Positions 1 through 11,065 of a DNA stretch of 64,000 bases are shown here, in pieces. This stretch comes from Phanerochaete sordida (taxonomy: Eukaryota > Basidiomycota > Agaricomycetes > Polyporales > Phanerochaetaceae). Position 1 is the first letter of the stretch, and every line of letters begins with the position of its first letter. Under the pieces are notes generated by a model, which made no database searches, was not told the DNA's origin, and saw only the letters and a program-made list of their open reading frames with translations. The position numbers and the translations under genes were made by a program. Location of the stretch: positions 62,001 to 126,000 of the forward strand of contig BPQB01000004.1 in the NCBI GenBank assembly GCA_019973155.2, read 5' to 3'.

Positions 1-3000
1 GCGGGATGAACATGAGTGGCATGGGCGGCATGGGTGGGATCAACCCTCAGGCGTTGAACATTTCAGGGCAGACCGGTGGAGGTGAGTACAGCGCTTTGAA
101 TCGTTTGGGATAACGTACGACGCTGTCTCCCTTGTATAGGCTCGCAAAATCCAGGATCGGCGTCATCCCCGCAGCCGCCACATACTCAGCCGACCTCTAT
201 CAACCCCGCTACGCTGAATGCTGGCTCCGGCACGCCCTCGAACATGGCCATGAATTTCATGAGTGGCATGGGTCCGGGCAGCATGAGCAACCTCCAGCTG
301 ACGCCCGCGCAAGTCCAGCAGCTCAGCCATATGAGTCCCCAGGAACGACATAAAGCGATGCAGCGGCTCATGATGCTCAACCTCCAACACCAGCAGCAGC
401 GCGAGATGCAGATGCGTCGCAACAGCGGCGAGCTGAACATGGCCGGGATGGGTGGCATGGGCATGCAAGGCCAGGGCCAGGGCCAAGGTCAGCGCAGCCA
501 GATGGGTGCGCAGGGCCAGGGCATGGACGGTATGATGGGCGGTATGTCCAACAACTTCAACGCCGGTCTCAGTGGAGGCATGGGCGGGATGGACAACAGC
601 GGGATGATGGGCATGGACAACATGGGCATGGGCGGGATGGGGATGCAGGGCATGGGCGGTGGGATGGGCGGGATGCAGGGTATGAGTGGCATGCAGGGCA
701 TGAACGCTGCTCAGCTCCAGCAGATGCAGCTCCTCCAGGCTCAGCACTCTCAAGGCCAGGAACGTCCCCAGTCGTCGATGTCCCAAGCGCAAGGTCAACA
801 CTCCAGCCCGACCCAGCCGTACGCCTTCCCCGGCCAGGGCCAATCCCAGGCCTCGTCCCCCGTTCGCGCGCAGACACCTCAGCAGCAGCACAATATGCAC
901 ATGCAACAGCAGATGCAGCAACAGCAACATCATCCGAATGCGGGCATGATGGGCCCGCCGTCCTCAATCCCACCGCGACCACCTACCACAGCGCCCGCTG
1001 CGTCACCCGCTCCCCGTCAAGGCTCTGCGATGGGCCATCCGAACCAGTACGGTCAACATCCTCAACACCAGCAGCCACATAACTACCAACTCGGTCACGC
1101 ACAGAGCCCGCGTCCCACGGGTCCAGCTGCTGCACCTAGTCCTGCGGCGATCTCGAGGACTGGCAGCTCCATGGGTATGCAGCAACATCCCCAGGGCGTT
1201 CAACAAGGCCAGCAGCAGCACCAGAACGCTCAACAGCAGCAGCACCAAGGCCAGCAAGGTCTTCCGGCACCGTCGCCTGTACCAATCCAACCTCGACCTA
1301 TCGCTCCTACCAGCGTCTCCGGAAGCCCTGCGCCTACGCCGCGCCCGGGGACCAGTCAAAGCATGCACGGACCTGGTGGATTGCGCGCAATCACTCCTGC
1401 GCTCGTCGGCAGCCGGCCGAGCACCGCTACGGGATTCCGCCCCCAGCCGTCAGGTCAGCCAGGCCAGCAGCCGGGGACGCCTCAGTCGATGCAAGGCCCC
1501 CAATTCCAGACCCAGCAGCAGCAGGCTCTGCAGCAAAACCAGCTGCAAGGTCAACCGCAACAGCAGGTGCACACACCCGTTTCGACGCCAACCTCCGCCA
1601 CTTACCCGCCGATCGCGCCGGCTCCTGCGGCTGGTTCGCTTCCTGGGTCGCCGAGGGCTGCGATGAAGAGGAAGCCCTCTGGTACGCCTGTACCGCAGTC
1701 TGCTGCCGGTCCCGCCTCTGGCCAGGGTCAGCAAGCCGACGCGTCACAGGGACAGGCGCTCGCTCCCGGACAGACCCAAGGTTTGTTCAATCAGCTGTGT
1801 CTTCCGAGTCGGATGCTCACCTCATGCACGTACATAGGTGCTCAAGGAATGCCTGGCGCGAACATGACTCCAGCTCAGCTGATGGCTATGCGCATGGGTG
1901 GCGGTATGCCCGCTGGTAACACGATGGGTCCCCAGGGTGCCAACGGTCTTATGGCTGGCAACAACGGCGTCATGGGGATTCCTGCCCTCCCTCGTACGCA
2001 ATCGGGCCAGCAGCAACAGCAGTCCGCAGGAGCAGGCATGAGTATGCCTGGTATGAACGGCATGCAAGGTCCCATGGGCGCCAACGGCATGCAGGTACCT
2101 GGTATGGCGCGGCAGCCGAGTGCAGGGGATCTTCGCGCGAACACCATGATCGCACCTGGCACAGCGAACGCCGCGGGGCTCAGCATCAATACGAATATTA
2201 ACTCGAATCTGAACCCGAACCTGAACGCTCCGATGCCTTTGGCTGGTACACCCAGTACGTCTGGTCTGCCGCTCGCGTCTACCATGGCGACGCCAACCCC
2301 CGCTGTTCCAGGTTCACCAAACCCTACGATGCTCGTCGACTCCACGATTACGGGCGCGCCTGCGACCCCGAATAGGAACACTTCGCAGCCGCCAACTGCA
2401 GGCTCGCCGTTCCCTGGCGGAATGATGGGCACACCTGGCAGCGCGGAGCGCAAGATGGCAGGTCCTGGAGTGCTCGCGGGTGCGGCGCCTCTCTCCCGAG
2501 CGCCCACTGGCGACGTCTTCAGCGGCCCCTCAGCCGCAGCGGCGACGACGACGACAACACCCGCGGCGAACGGCGCGGCCGCCCCTGCGGCTCAAGGCAC
2601 GACGCAGATAATTCCGCAGCTCCCGCCGCTGCCGACGAACGTGAGCCTGAACCCGAAGGTGACGCGTGTGTCGGTCGTGCCGCTCAAGGACTCGGAGACG
2701 ACGATCCCGGCGCTCAAGCAGGAGGAGATCGAGCGCATGAAGCGGTGGATGAAGGCGGACGACGAGTACGAGGCGCGCTACAAGCAGATGCGCGAGCGCA
2801 TGACGGAGGAGGTCCGCGAGGCGATCATCAAGCCCCGGCCGTGGTACGAGAAGGACCCCCAGGAGGACCCGCGCGCGAGGCGGCGCAAGGAGAAGTTCGA
2901 CCTCGTTGGAGTCAAGGGGAGGGAGGAGATGAAGCGGAAGAAGGCGGGCAGGCGAGAGGGTTTCAAGCTGTGAGTCTTTAAGCGTCATTGCACCATGCCT

Positions 3001-5583
3001 CTCGCTGATGAGCGTGCCAGGCCGAGAACTGTCAACCCTGAGGACGCAAGCCGTCCTGAACAGCTCGTGCCGATCCGCCTCGAGTTTGATGTCGACCATC
3101 ACAAGATGCGTGATACCTTTATCTGGAACCTGAACGGTACGTCCGCTCGCAGTCGGTCTAGCTGTCGTCCTTACACGCTTGTCGTAGACCCTATCATCAC
3201 GCCAGAAATTTTCGCGCAGTCTATCGTGGACGACTACAGTCTTGCGCCGAACTACCACTCGGTGATCACGAAAACGATCCAGGACCAGCTGAGCGACTTC
3301 AAGGCGCACACGGCGACGTTTGGCGAGGACGGCTTCGATGACGTCGTCATGCGCGGCCAGCTGGCCGAGGAAGACGATATGTGGTGGGATGCGTGGCGGA
3401 ATCATGTCCGCAGTGACACGCTTCTCCGACCCTGGGAAGCTCGTTCAGAACGCCGCACGCGTAAGCGTCGCAAGATCGTCAAGGACGAAGAGGACGACTC
3501 TAAGACGGTCCCTGCCGCGCCAGGTTTGGATGCGTATATGTCGGTAGACGAGTTCGAGGAGGACGAGAGCAAGACACTTGAGGAAATGCGCATCCTGATC
3601 AAGGTTCGTAATGACCCCTTGCCTCCGACGTGCACGATCGCTGACTCGTGCCGCAGCTCGATATCATCGTGGGCTCGGTCAAGCTCGAGGACCAATTCGA
3701 ATGGGACCTAGACACCCTCGATCCCTCCCCGGAGCACTTCGCTGACATTTACGCGACGGACCTCGGTCTCGGCGGAGAGTTCAAAACTGCCATCGCGCAT
3801 GCGATACGCGAGCAGGTGCAGATCTATCAGAAGTCTCTCTTCCTTGTTGGTCACCCATCCGATGGCTCCGCTGTGCAAGACGACGATCTTCGGTTGTCGT
3901 TGCTGCCTTCCCTCAGCACCGGGGCACGCTCGATGGATCAGGTCGTTGCCTTCACGCCACGCCTCGATTATCTCAGCGACGGCGAGCTTGAGCGCAACGA
4001 GAAGGAGCGAGAAAAGGAGCTCAACCGCCGCCGTCGCAAGACCACTCGTGGCCGCAGGGGCATTGCGCTTCCGGACCGCGAGCCGCCGAAGACGTACCGC
4101 ACCCCTGCGATTGGCTTCCCCGAGGTCGACCCCGCGACGCTGGCACTCGCGAACGCAGCCATCGCGCCGACATCCCGTCGCGCGGCTGCGGCCGCGGCCT
4201 CGCACAACATCGCGAGCATGATCGCCTCCGAGAACGGCACGTCGCTGTCCCCGCAGGCGATGCCTGTGCCCGTGCCTGCCGCCATCTCCGCGACGCCGTC
4301 GCAGCCGACGAAGGAGAAGAAGCCGAAGGGGCTCATGAAGCCGCCGTCGTACCCGCCGCATGTCCTCCGCCCACGCGCGCACGTCAAGGCGCCCACGGAC
4401 TGGACGGCCGCCGACCCGATGAGCGTGGACGCGCCGCTGGACATCGACCCGCCGGTGTCGACGAACGTCGAGAACCGCGGTGCGCGTGTGCCGCTCTCTG
4501 CGAAGCGCGCGAAGGAGCTCGAGCGCGAGGCCAAGGAGCGCGAGTACGTCGACGGCCAGCATCCGAACATCATCGATGGCATCTGGCACTGCTCGAACTG
4601 CGGCTGCCCCGAGAGCATCGCGATTGGGCGTCGCAAGGGCCCGTTGGGAGATAAGTCGCAGTGCGGTACATGCGGTATGTGCATTGCATCAGCTGCGCTG
4701 TGTGGTTTATTGACGTCGCTCCTAGGAAAATTCTGGCATAGGCATCGTCGCCCGCGCCCGGTCGAGTACAACTCGAGCCTGGAGTACCACATGAACCTCA
4801 AGAAGGAGGAAGAGATGGCGAGGCTCGCAGCGTCCCGGCGGAAGCGCCCGCATCAGCACATCGCGGAGACGTCGTCGAAGGCACCCACCGTCGAGCCCGA
4901 GACACCAAAGAAACGGTCGCCAGAGCCGGACAGCAAGCCTGTCTCGCGGAGCACGGCCCTGGAGACGCCAAAACTGCCGAAGCTCGAGAAGCTCGAGGTC
5001 GGGTCCCCGATGTCGACGACGTCGAGCATCTCGGAGGCGCCGCTGGCGAAGACGAAGACGAACGGCGTCCACTCCACCCCGTCCGCACCGGCGATGGCGC
5101 CGAGCCAGAGCGAGTCCTCGGAGGGGATCCAGGACACGCCGCAGGACGCGCCTGCGGCGCTCCCCTCCGTCGCGCCGCTCTCCGCGGGTGCGCGCGCTGG
5201 TGTGAACCGGCCAGCAAGAGTGAGTGGGAAGTGAACACACCATGATGAGCGCGTCATCTGACCTCGTAATGTAGGATCCTCCCGCTTGGTTAAAGACGGC
5301 CATGAAAGAACTGAATGATAAATACCCTGATGATAGATTCGAGGCTGTGCTCCGCAGAGGACCGAACCCTGCACAACCAGAATGGCGCATCAAGTGCACT
5401 GACTGTCCTGGAAAAGTACGTGTCCGCTTTGTCTGCTCCCGTGAGGCGCAGGGCTGATGGTGTTTCTATCAACAGCTCTATACCCCCGGTCCCGACGAGA
5501 CTCTGACTAATTATGAGGTGCACCTGAAGAATCGTCAGCATCGGCAGAAGGTCAACGCGCGGGTCGAGAAGAAGGAAGGCTAA
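1..5583 (+). CDS. SNF5: SNF5/SMARCB1-family core subunit of SWI/SNF (5' end outside window)
   Basis: Chromatin-remodelling core subunit acting in the nucleus. Introns that keep a single frame: 82-139, 1781-1837 (probable), 2970-3020, 3137-3187, 3604-3656, 4675-4725, 5220-5274 and 5416-5475. The first ~900 residues are Met/Gly-rich and then Gln/Pro-rich, followed by a charged stretch (RWMKADDEYEARY). SNF5 repeat 1 lies at about 3060-3300 (LVPIRLEFDV, DTFIWNLN) and repeat 2 at about 3657-3840 (DQFEWDLD, LGLGGEF). A GATA-like finger (CSNCGC ... CGTCGK, then WHRHRRPRP) at 4590-4765 is split by an intron; as far as I recall this finger also occurs in other basidiomycete SNF5 proteins. The C-terminal exons read PPAWLKTAMKEL, WRIKCTDCPGK and EVHLKNRQHRQ. 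The TGA at 2971 lies inside intron 2970-3020, so this is one gene and not two. The true start is upstream of base 1. Confidence 0.93.
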
Positions 5584-6059
5584 TGGACTGTGTCGGGACA
5601 TAGACGTCCTTGTTTCTGGATTATGTTGTCTGTCATCTTGCATCGTTACACCATCTCCACCTGCTCTGTATGTTGTATCTTTATTTCCGCTGTCCCGAAT
5701 ATATTCCATCACTACCTCTCTCGACGATGTCTAGGACCCATATCTCCGCCGCCCGTGCCGTGTGCAACGGGGTGGGAACGGCAGAGGGCGTTGCTAGGTG
5801 GCTGCGCCCGCCATGCGTCGGGCGCGGAGCTGCGCACCGGGCGTGCCGGCGCCACAAACAGTTGAACAGCGACGACGGGTGCGCGCGTGGAGACGACCTC
5901 GTTCCCAACTTCCCACTTTCATGACGCCCCGCCCTTAACCCTTTAGCCACGTTCCTTGCACCACGCCGCTCCTTCATCTTCACGCCGGCCACGACCCAAC
6001 GCAAACTCTGATTCGCGCACTTCTCACAGTTCCGTCACGACGTGCGAGCCGTTCCGACG
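5584..6059. other. Intergenic: SNF5 3' region and promoter of next gene
   Basis: No supported gene. T/C-rich 3' flank follows the SNF5 stop, and a pyrimidine-rich stretch at about 5950-6050 precedes the next start codon. Confidence 0.6.
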
Positions 6060-7154
6060 ATGTTTCGCTTTGGGGCCTTCCTTCTTCTCTTTCTTGGCCT
6101 TCAACTAGCGCAGGCTACGCTATTCGTGCGTCTGTGGCGTTTTCAAAAGGAATACGAGGCTAACTGGCGCTGTAGATCACGTCCCCGGGCCAAGGGTCCA
6201 CCTGCCATGGCGGGCAGCCCTGCTTGGTCGAATGGGTCGACGACGGCGAGGCGCCGTTCGTGACCACCATCGGAGCCTGCTATGCTGGGCTGTACAACGG
6301 CAACGGGGTCCTCGTGCAGCAGATCGACCCTGTCAATGTCGCCGTCGTGAGGTCTTTCCAGTTCACGGTACGCCTTCGGGTGCTTGTATGCGTCGTTTTC
6401 GTTGCTCATACGAGCGCAGCCCGACCCTGCGGCAGGACCCGACTCGCATACGTAGTGAGTGCGCTTTCTTCTCGCCGTTTTTCTGCACATACTGATAGCA
6501 CTTGAAGTTATATCAATCTTACGTCTGTCAACTTCATTGGCAACCCTGCGCAGCATTACACGCAGTATTCCCCATTCTTTGCGTACGTGTCTCCCGCGTT
6601 GCTGTGAGTGGTTGCTCAACATGTGGTGCAGATTGGACGGAATGTCGGGCACATTCAACGCTCCGGTAGCAAGCGACACCTCCTCCCCATCCGTCCCGTC
6701 TTCAGTGTTGAGCGCATCATCAAACACCATTATCTCGACCATCTCCGTCGGAGCTAGCTCCGCTGAGTCTTCATCCTCTTCTTCGGACCCAAGCGCTGTT
6801 GCAGCAAGTGTGGACGCCCGCAGTACTTCTCGTCACTCAGCCTCAGCTACTGCCTCAGCTACTGGCAGCTCCCCCGATATTTCTTCATCGACCCCCGTTG
6901 CAACTCTGAGATCATCGAGCTCATCTTCCTCAACGTCGACCAATTCCTCGACATCTTCGACGAGCTCCAGCGCCTCTGGCATGGTCACCGCCTTCACAAC
7001 TTTGACGAGCCCGTCAAGCACTGCGGGTTCATCATCCCCCGCTACCTCCTCTTCTGCATCTTCCGCTGTTAGCGCATCTGCGTTCAGCGTGTCCTCTAGT
7101 GCGCTCACCATCGTCGCTCTTCTTTTCGGTACTGCTGTCGCTATGCTGCTTTGA
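6060..7154 (+). CDS. Secreted Ser-rich GPI-type protein with Kre9/Knh1-like N-terminal domain
   Basis: Predicted cell-surface protein. Exons are 6060-6125, 6176-6367, 6420-6451, 6508-6582 and 6632-7154. Residues 1-20 form a signal peptide (MFRFGAFLLLFLGLQLAQA). The next ~100 residues (ITSPGQGSTCHGGQPCLVEW ... ALDGMSGTF) match the Kre9/Knh1 N-terminal domain of fungal Ser/Thr-rich GPI proteins; the GMSGTFN motif recurs in the related gene at 25787. The remainder is a long Ser/Thr-rich stalk ending in a hydrophobic tail (LTIVALLFGTAVAMLL), as expected for GPI addition. An in-frame ATG at 6042 is possible, but the start at 6060 puts the hydrophobic core directly after Met. The molecular role is not known from sequence; a structural or cell-wall function is inferred from the family. 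Confidence 0.8.
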
Positions 7155-7578
7155 GAGTTGGTAACGACGGTTATTAGCGACAAGATCGCGAGTCATATCA
7201 TTATTATGCGTTGTGTGGACTGTTGTGTCCGTTCTTCTCTTGTACTTGCTATCCTACCCTATCCATCCGTCTCTGGGAAAGCCTTCCCGTTCTTCATCGA
7301 GCAACTTCGATAGATATATATGTTGTTTTGTAGCAATATTCCCGGTAGCCTTGTCTTTAGATCTGTCTCCTCATGTAATGATATTATAGAGAAGTAACGC
7401 ACGTCGTTATTCGCGGCAATTGCAGGAACTTTGGCCGTCGATCGCGACACAGCCTGAGACGCGCCAATTATCGGTGACCGTGACGTTACGGTACGCGAGC
7501 ATGACAGGCGGCACGACGTAACGGTCACACCCTCATCTTTCTCTCCTTGTCGTCCACGACCTCTGCTCGTCGTGAACC
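7155..7578. other. Intergenic: 3' flank of Kre9-like gene and MCM4 promoter
   Basis: No ORF with support. The right half contains the MCB/E2F-like element and short inverted repeat annotated separately. Confidence 0.6.
7458..7528 (+). promoter_or_regulatory. Candidate G1/S element and inverted repeat upstream of MCM4
   Basis: GACGCGCCAA at 7458-7467 (TTGGCGCGTC on the other strand) resembles the E2F/MBF-type sites found in promoters of replication genes. It lies about 110 bases before the MCM4 start. A short inverted repeat follows: TGACCGTGACGTTAC near 7475-7489 against GTAACGGTCA at 7518-7527. Function is inferred from position only. Confidence 0.3.
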
Positions 7579-10500
7579 ATGTCGTCCCCGCTCAAGTTTC
7601 CGTCGTCCGACCCGCCTGACGCCGAGATGGCCGACGGCGAGCAAGGCACCCCGAACGCGCCTGCACAGCAGCCACTGTTTTTCGCCGCGACGCCCTCCGC
7701 CGCAGGCACCCCCCGCCGGTCCCAACGCCAGCAGTCGTCCGTGCCGCCGAGCTCGCCTGGGAGCGTAGTCGCGCGCAGGGCGGTCGGGCTGAGCACCCCC
7801 AAGCGGAAGACGCCTCTCTTCACGGGTAGGTCGCGACTTTGTGCCGTGTTGGGTCCCAGGCTAATGAGCGCGGACACCAGCGGGCAGCTCGTCGCCCCTC
7901 GCGTTTCCCAGCTCGAGTCCCCGCAAGGGCGCGACGCCAAGGGGTGCGAACATTCTCGCCAGCTCGAGCTCGCCACCGCAAAGCCCTGGGGGTTCCGAGC
8001 CGCTCGAGTTCCCGTCGTACGTCCCTCAGCGACTTTCGCGTCGACGTCGTTAACACGCGTGCAGGAGCCCTGCTACGCCGAAGAATCGTCGAGGAGACAT
8101 CCACAGCTCACTGAGCCTGACGCCTGTCGCGCGTCGTCGTCGTCAACAAAACCTGAACTCCGACGACCCTATGAGCGATGGCACAAACCTGCAGATTCCC
8201 GCATCGTCAGCCGGTGCAGGCTTCAGCGCTGCTGCCGAACCCAGCGATGAGCCTGCCGAGATTCGCGCAATTTGGGGCACCACTGTCAACCTTGCGGAGA
8301 CGATGAAGACCTTCCGCGAATTTATGCTCGGGTTCAAGCCCAAGTACCGCATTTCGTACGACCGGAGTCGGGGCGTCAGGACGCGTGCTCTGGCCTCTCC
8401 GGACGAGGGCGAAGTACTGCTCTATGAAGGCTACCTTCGGCGCATGCGCCAGACCGGCGAGACCAACCTGAACCTCGACATGAATAACCTGGCTGCCTAC
8501 CCACCGAGCAAGAAGCTCCACAGCCAGCTCGTGAAGTACCCTCAGGAAGTCATCCCCGCTATGGATCAAGTGCTCAAAGATCTCATGCTCGAGATTGCGG
8601 AGCAAGACCAGCAGGCGGGCATGGAGGGCATGGCTGATGAAGATGGCGAAGAGGAGATTGCGGACATCATGGGCAGAGTCTACAAGATTCGTCCTTTCGG
8701 CCTCCCTTCTGGCAATATGCGAGACTTGAACCCAACTGGTATGTCTCTGCGACTCTGCAATGTATGCTTTGCGAAACAAACTCATAGTTATATCTAGATA
8801 CCGACAAGCTGGTGTGTATCAAGGGTCTTGTCATCCGCGCGACACCCGTCATCCCCGACATGAAGGTCGCATTTTTCCGCTGCCTTACGTGCAACCACAC
8901 AGTCCAGGTCGAGATCGACCGTGGCAAGATCGACGAGCCTCAGCGTTGTCCACGCGATGTTTGTGCCTCTGTCGGCACCATGTCCCTCGTGCACAACCGC
9001 TGCGAATTCGCCGATCGCCAGGTCATCCGGCTGCAAGAGACCCCCGACGCAGTACCGGATGGCCAGACCCCGCATACAGTCACTCTGAGCGTGTACGACG
9101 AGCTTGTCGATGTCAGCAAGCCGGGAGACCGCCTCGTCGTGTCGGGAATCTTCCGCAGCGTTCCCGTGCGCGTGAACCCGCGGCAGCGGACACTCAAGAG
9201 CCTCTTCAAGACGTTCCTCGACGTCGTGCACGTGCGCATCGGCACGGACGACCGGCTCGGCGTCGACAAGAGCACGCGGCCCGCGGGCGGCGACCGCGTG
9301 CCCGGCGTCGGCGGCGTCGGCGACTTCTTCGGGGACGACGAGGAGAGCCCGCTCGAGCAGCAGCGCCAGCAGAGCCGCCGCGCCGAGGTCGAGGCGAAGC
9401 TCAAGGAGCTCAGCCAGCGCCCCGACATCTACGAGCTCCTGTCGCGCAGCCTCGCGCCGAGCATCTGGTCGCTGGAGGACGTCAAGAAGGGCATCCTCCT
9501 CCAGCTGTTTGGTGGAACGAACAAGAGCATCGCGCGTGGTGGTGGTGCGGGTGGGCCCAGGTACCGTGGAGACATTAACGTCTTGCTCGTCGGTGACCCT
9601 GGCGTGTCGAAGTCTCAGATCCTCGCGGTAAGCACATAGTGGTCTTGCCTCACGATAGCTTTCTGACACTTGTCAAATAGTACGTGCACAAGATTGCGCC
9701 TCGCGGTGTCTACACCTCAGGCAAAGGTTCGAGTGCCGTCGGTCTAACAGCCTATGTCACAAGGGACCCTGACTCAAAGCAACTTGTCCTCGAGAGGTCA
9801 GTAAAACCGCGACGTATGTTGACGATGACGCTAACTGGTGACGCTAGTGGTGCGCTCGTACTGAGTGACGGTGGTGTCTGCTGCATTGACGAGTTCGACA
9901 AGATGAGCGAGGCGACCCGTAGTGTGCTTCACGAAGTCATGGTATGCACACTATTTTGCTATGAAGTCGATTCGTTAACTCATGGCGTGTGTAGGAACAA
10001 CAAACTGTCTCCATCGCCAAGGCTGGTATCATCACCACGCTGAATGCACGGACGTCGATTCTCGCTGCTGCGAACCCTATCGGCTCGCGTTACGACAGAT
10101 CGAAGACGATTTCTTCCAACCTCGATTTGCCACCAACGTTGATCTCGCGATTCGACTTGCTTTATCTTGTCCTCGACAATGTCGACGAGCAGCTCGATCG
10201 TCGGCTTGCGCAACACTTGGTCGGCCTCTACCTCGAGGACAATCCTCATACCGGTGGTCAAGACATTCTGGTATGTATCATCGTTTTCACCGTGCAAACG
10301 CATACTGAATAGTCCTCTTCTTCGTAGCCCATGGATGAGCTCTCTGCATACATCAGCTATGCCCGCACACGCATCAACCCGACAATTACTGAGGAGGCTG
10401 GCGAGGAGCTCGTGAAGTGCTACGTCACCCTGCGCAAGGCCGGCGAAGACCCGCGAGGCAACGCAAACGAGAAGCGCATCACCGCGACGACGCGTCAGCT

Positions 10501-10912
10501 GGAGAGCATGATCCGCCTGAGCGAGGCGCACGCGCGGATGCGCTTCAGCAGCCTCGTCGAGCTCGCCGACGTGCGCGAGGCGTTCCGGCTCATGCGCGAG
10601 GCGATCAACACGAGCGCGCGCGACCCGACGACGGGCGAGATCGACATGGGCCTGCTCGACACCGGCATCGGGCGCGCGCAGCGGCGCATGCGCGGCGACA
10701 TGCGCAAGGAGGTGCTCAACCTCCTCGACGGCGCGGGCGGCACGCGCGGCGTGCGCTGGAGCGAGGCGTTCAAGGCGCTCGAGGGCCAGAGCAGCGTGCG
10801 CATCCAGGCGAGCGAGTTCCAGGAGGTCGTGCGCGAGCTCGAGCAGGAGGGCCTCGTTAAGGTTGTCGGCGAGCGCGACAGGCGTGTCATCCGCCGTGTC
10901 GAGGGTGCATAG
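7579..10912 (+). CDS. MCM4: DNA replication licensing factor MCM4
   Basis: Subunit of the nuclear MCM2-7 replicative helicase. Exons are 7579-7825, 7881-8016, 8065-8738, 8798-9627, 9681-9796, 9848-9941, 9995-10270 and 10328-10912, all with GT-AG introns of 48-59 nt. The N-terminus is Ser/Pro-rich and disordered ([12 protein letters not shown]), as is usual for Mcm4 and its kinase targets. The MCM N-terminal domain carries a C4 zinc motif (RCLTC ... RCPRDVC, about 8878-8970). The AAA+ core has Walker [10 protein letters not shown] (9595-9621), Walker B CIDEFDKM (9888-9911) and the arginine finger SRFDLL (about 10146). A winged-helix-like C-terminus ends at 10912. Mcm4 rather than another paralogue is indicated by [13 protein letters not shown] and [13 protein letters not shown]. 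Confidence 0.97.
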
Positions 10913-11065
10913 AAGCCAAGCGGGTAAAAAAATCTTTCTGTGTAGCATTTGCTTTAGTTTGGATGTCTCATGTTCTGTCTCTGCTGTCTCGTCTGTCTGC
11001 TCCGCTTGTCATGTACTGTATATGATCCCAGTGTATTCTCGCAGTACGCGCTGTTATACAAGTTT

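Noticed and set aside
163..933. 256-residue minus-strand frame rich in His, Leu and Ala
   Set aside because: It is the antisense of the Met/Gly/Gln repeats of SNF5. The composition follows directly from that and no domain is present.
2971..2995. Stop and new ATG suggesting two separate genes (Gln-rich protein and SNF5)
   Set aside because: The TGA lies within a good 51-nt GT-AG intron (2970-3020). Splicing joins the frames exactly, and SNF5 proteins normally have a Gln-rich N-terminus.
8794..9669. 291-residue minus-strand frame opposite MCM4
   Set aside because: Shadow of the MCM4 core caused by GC-biased third positions.
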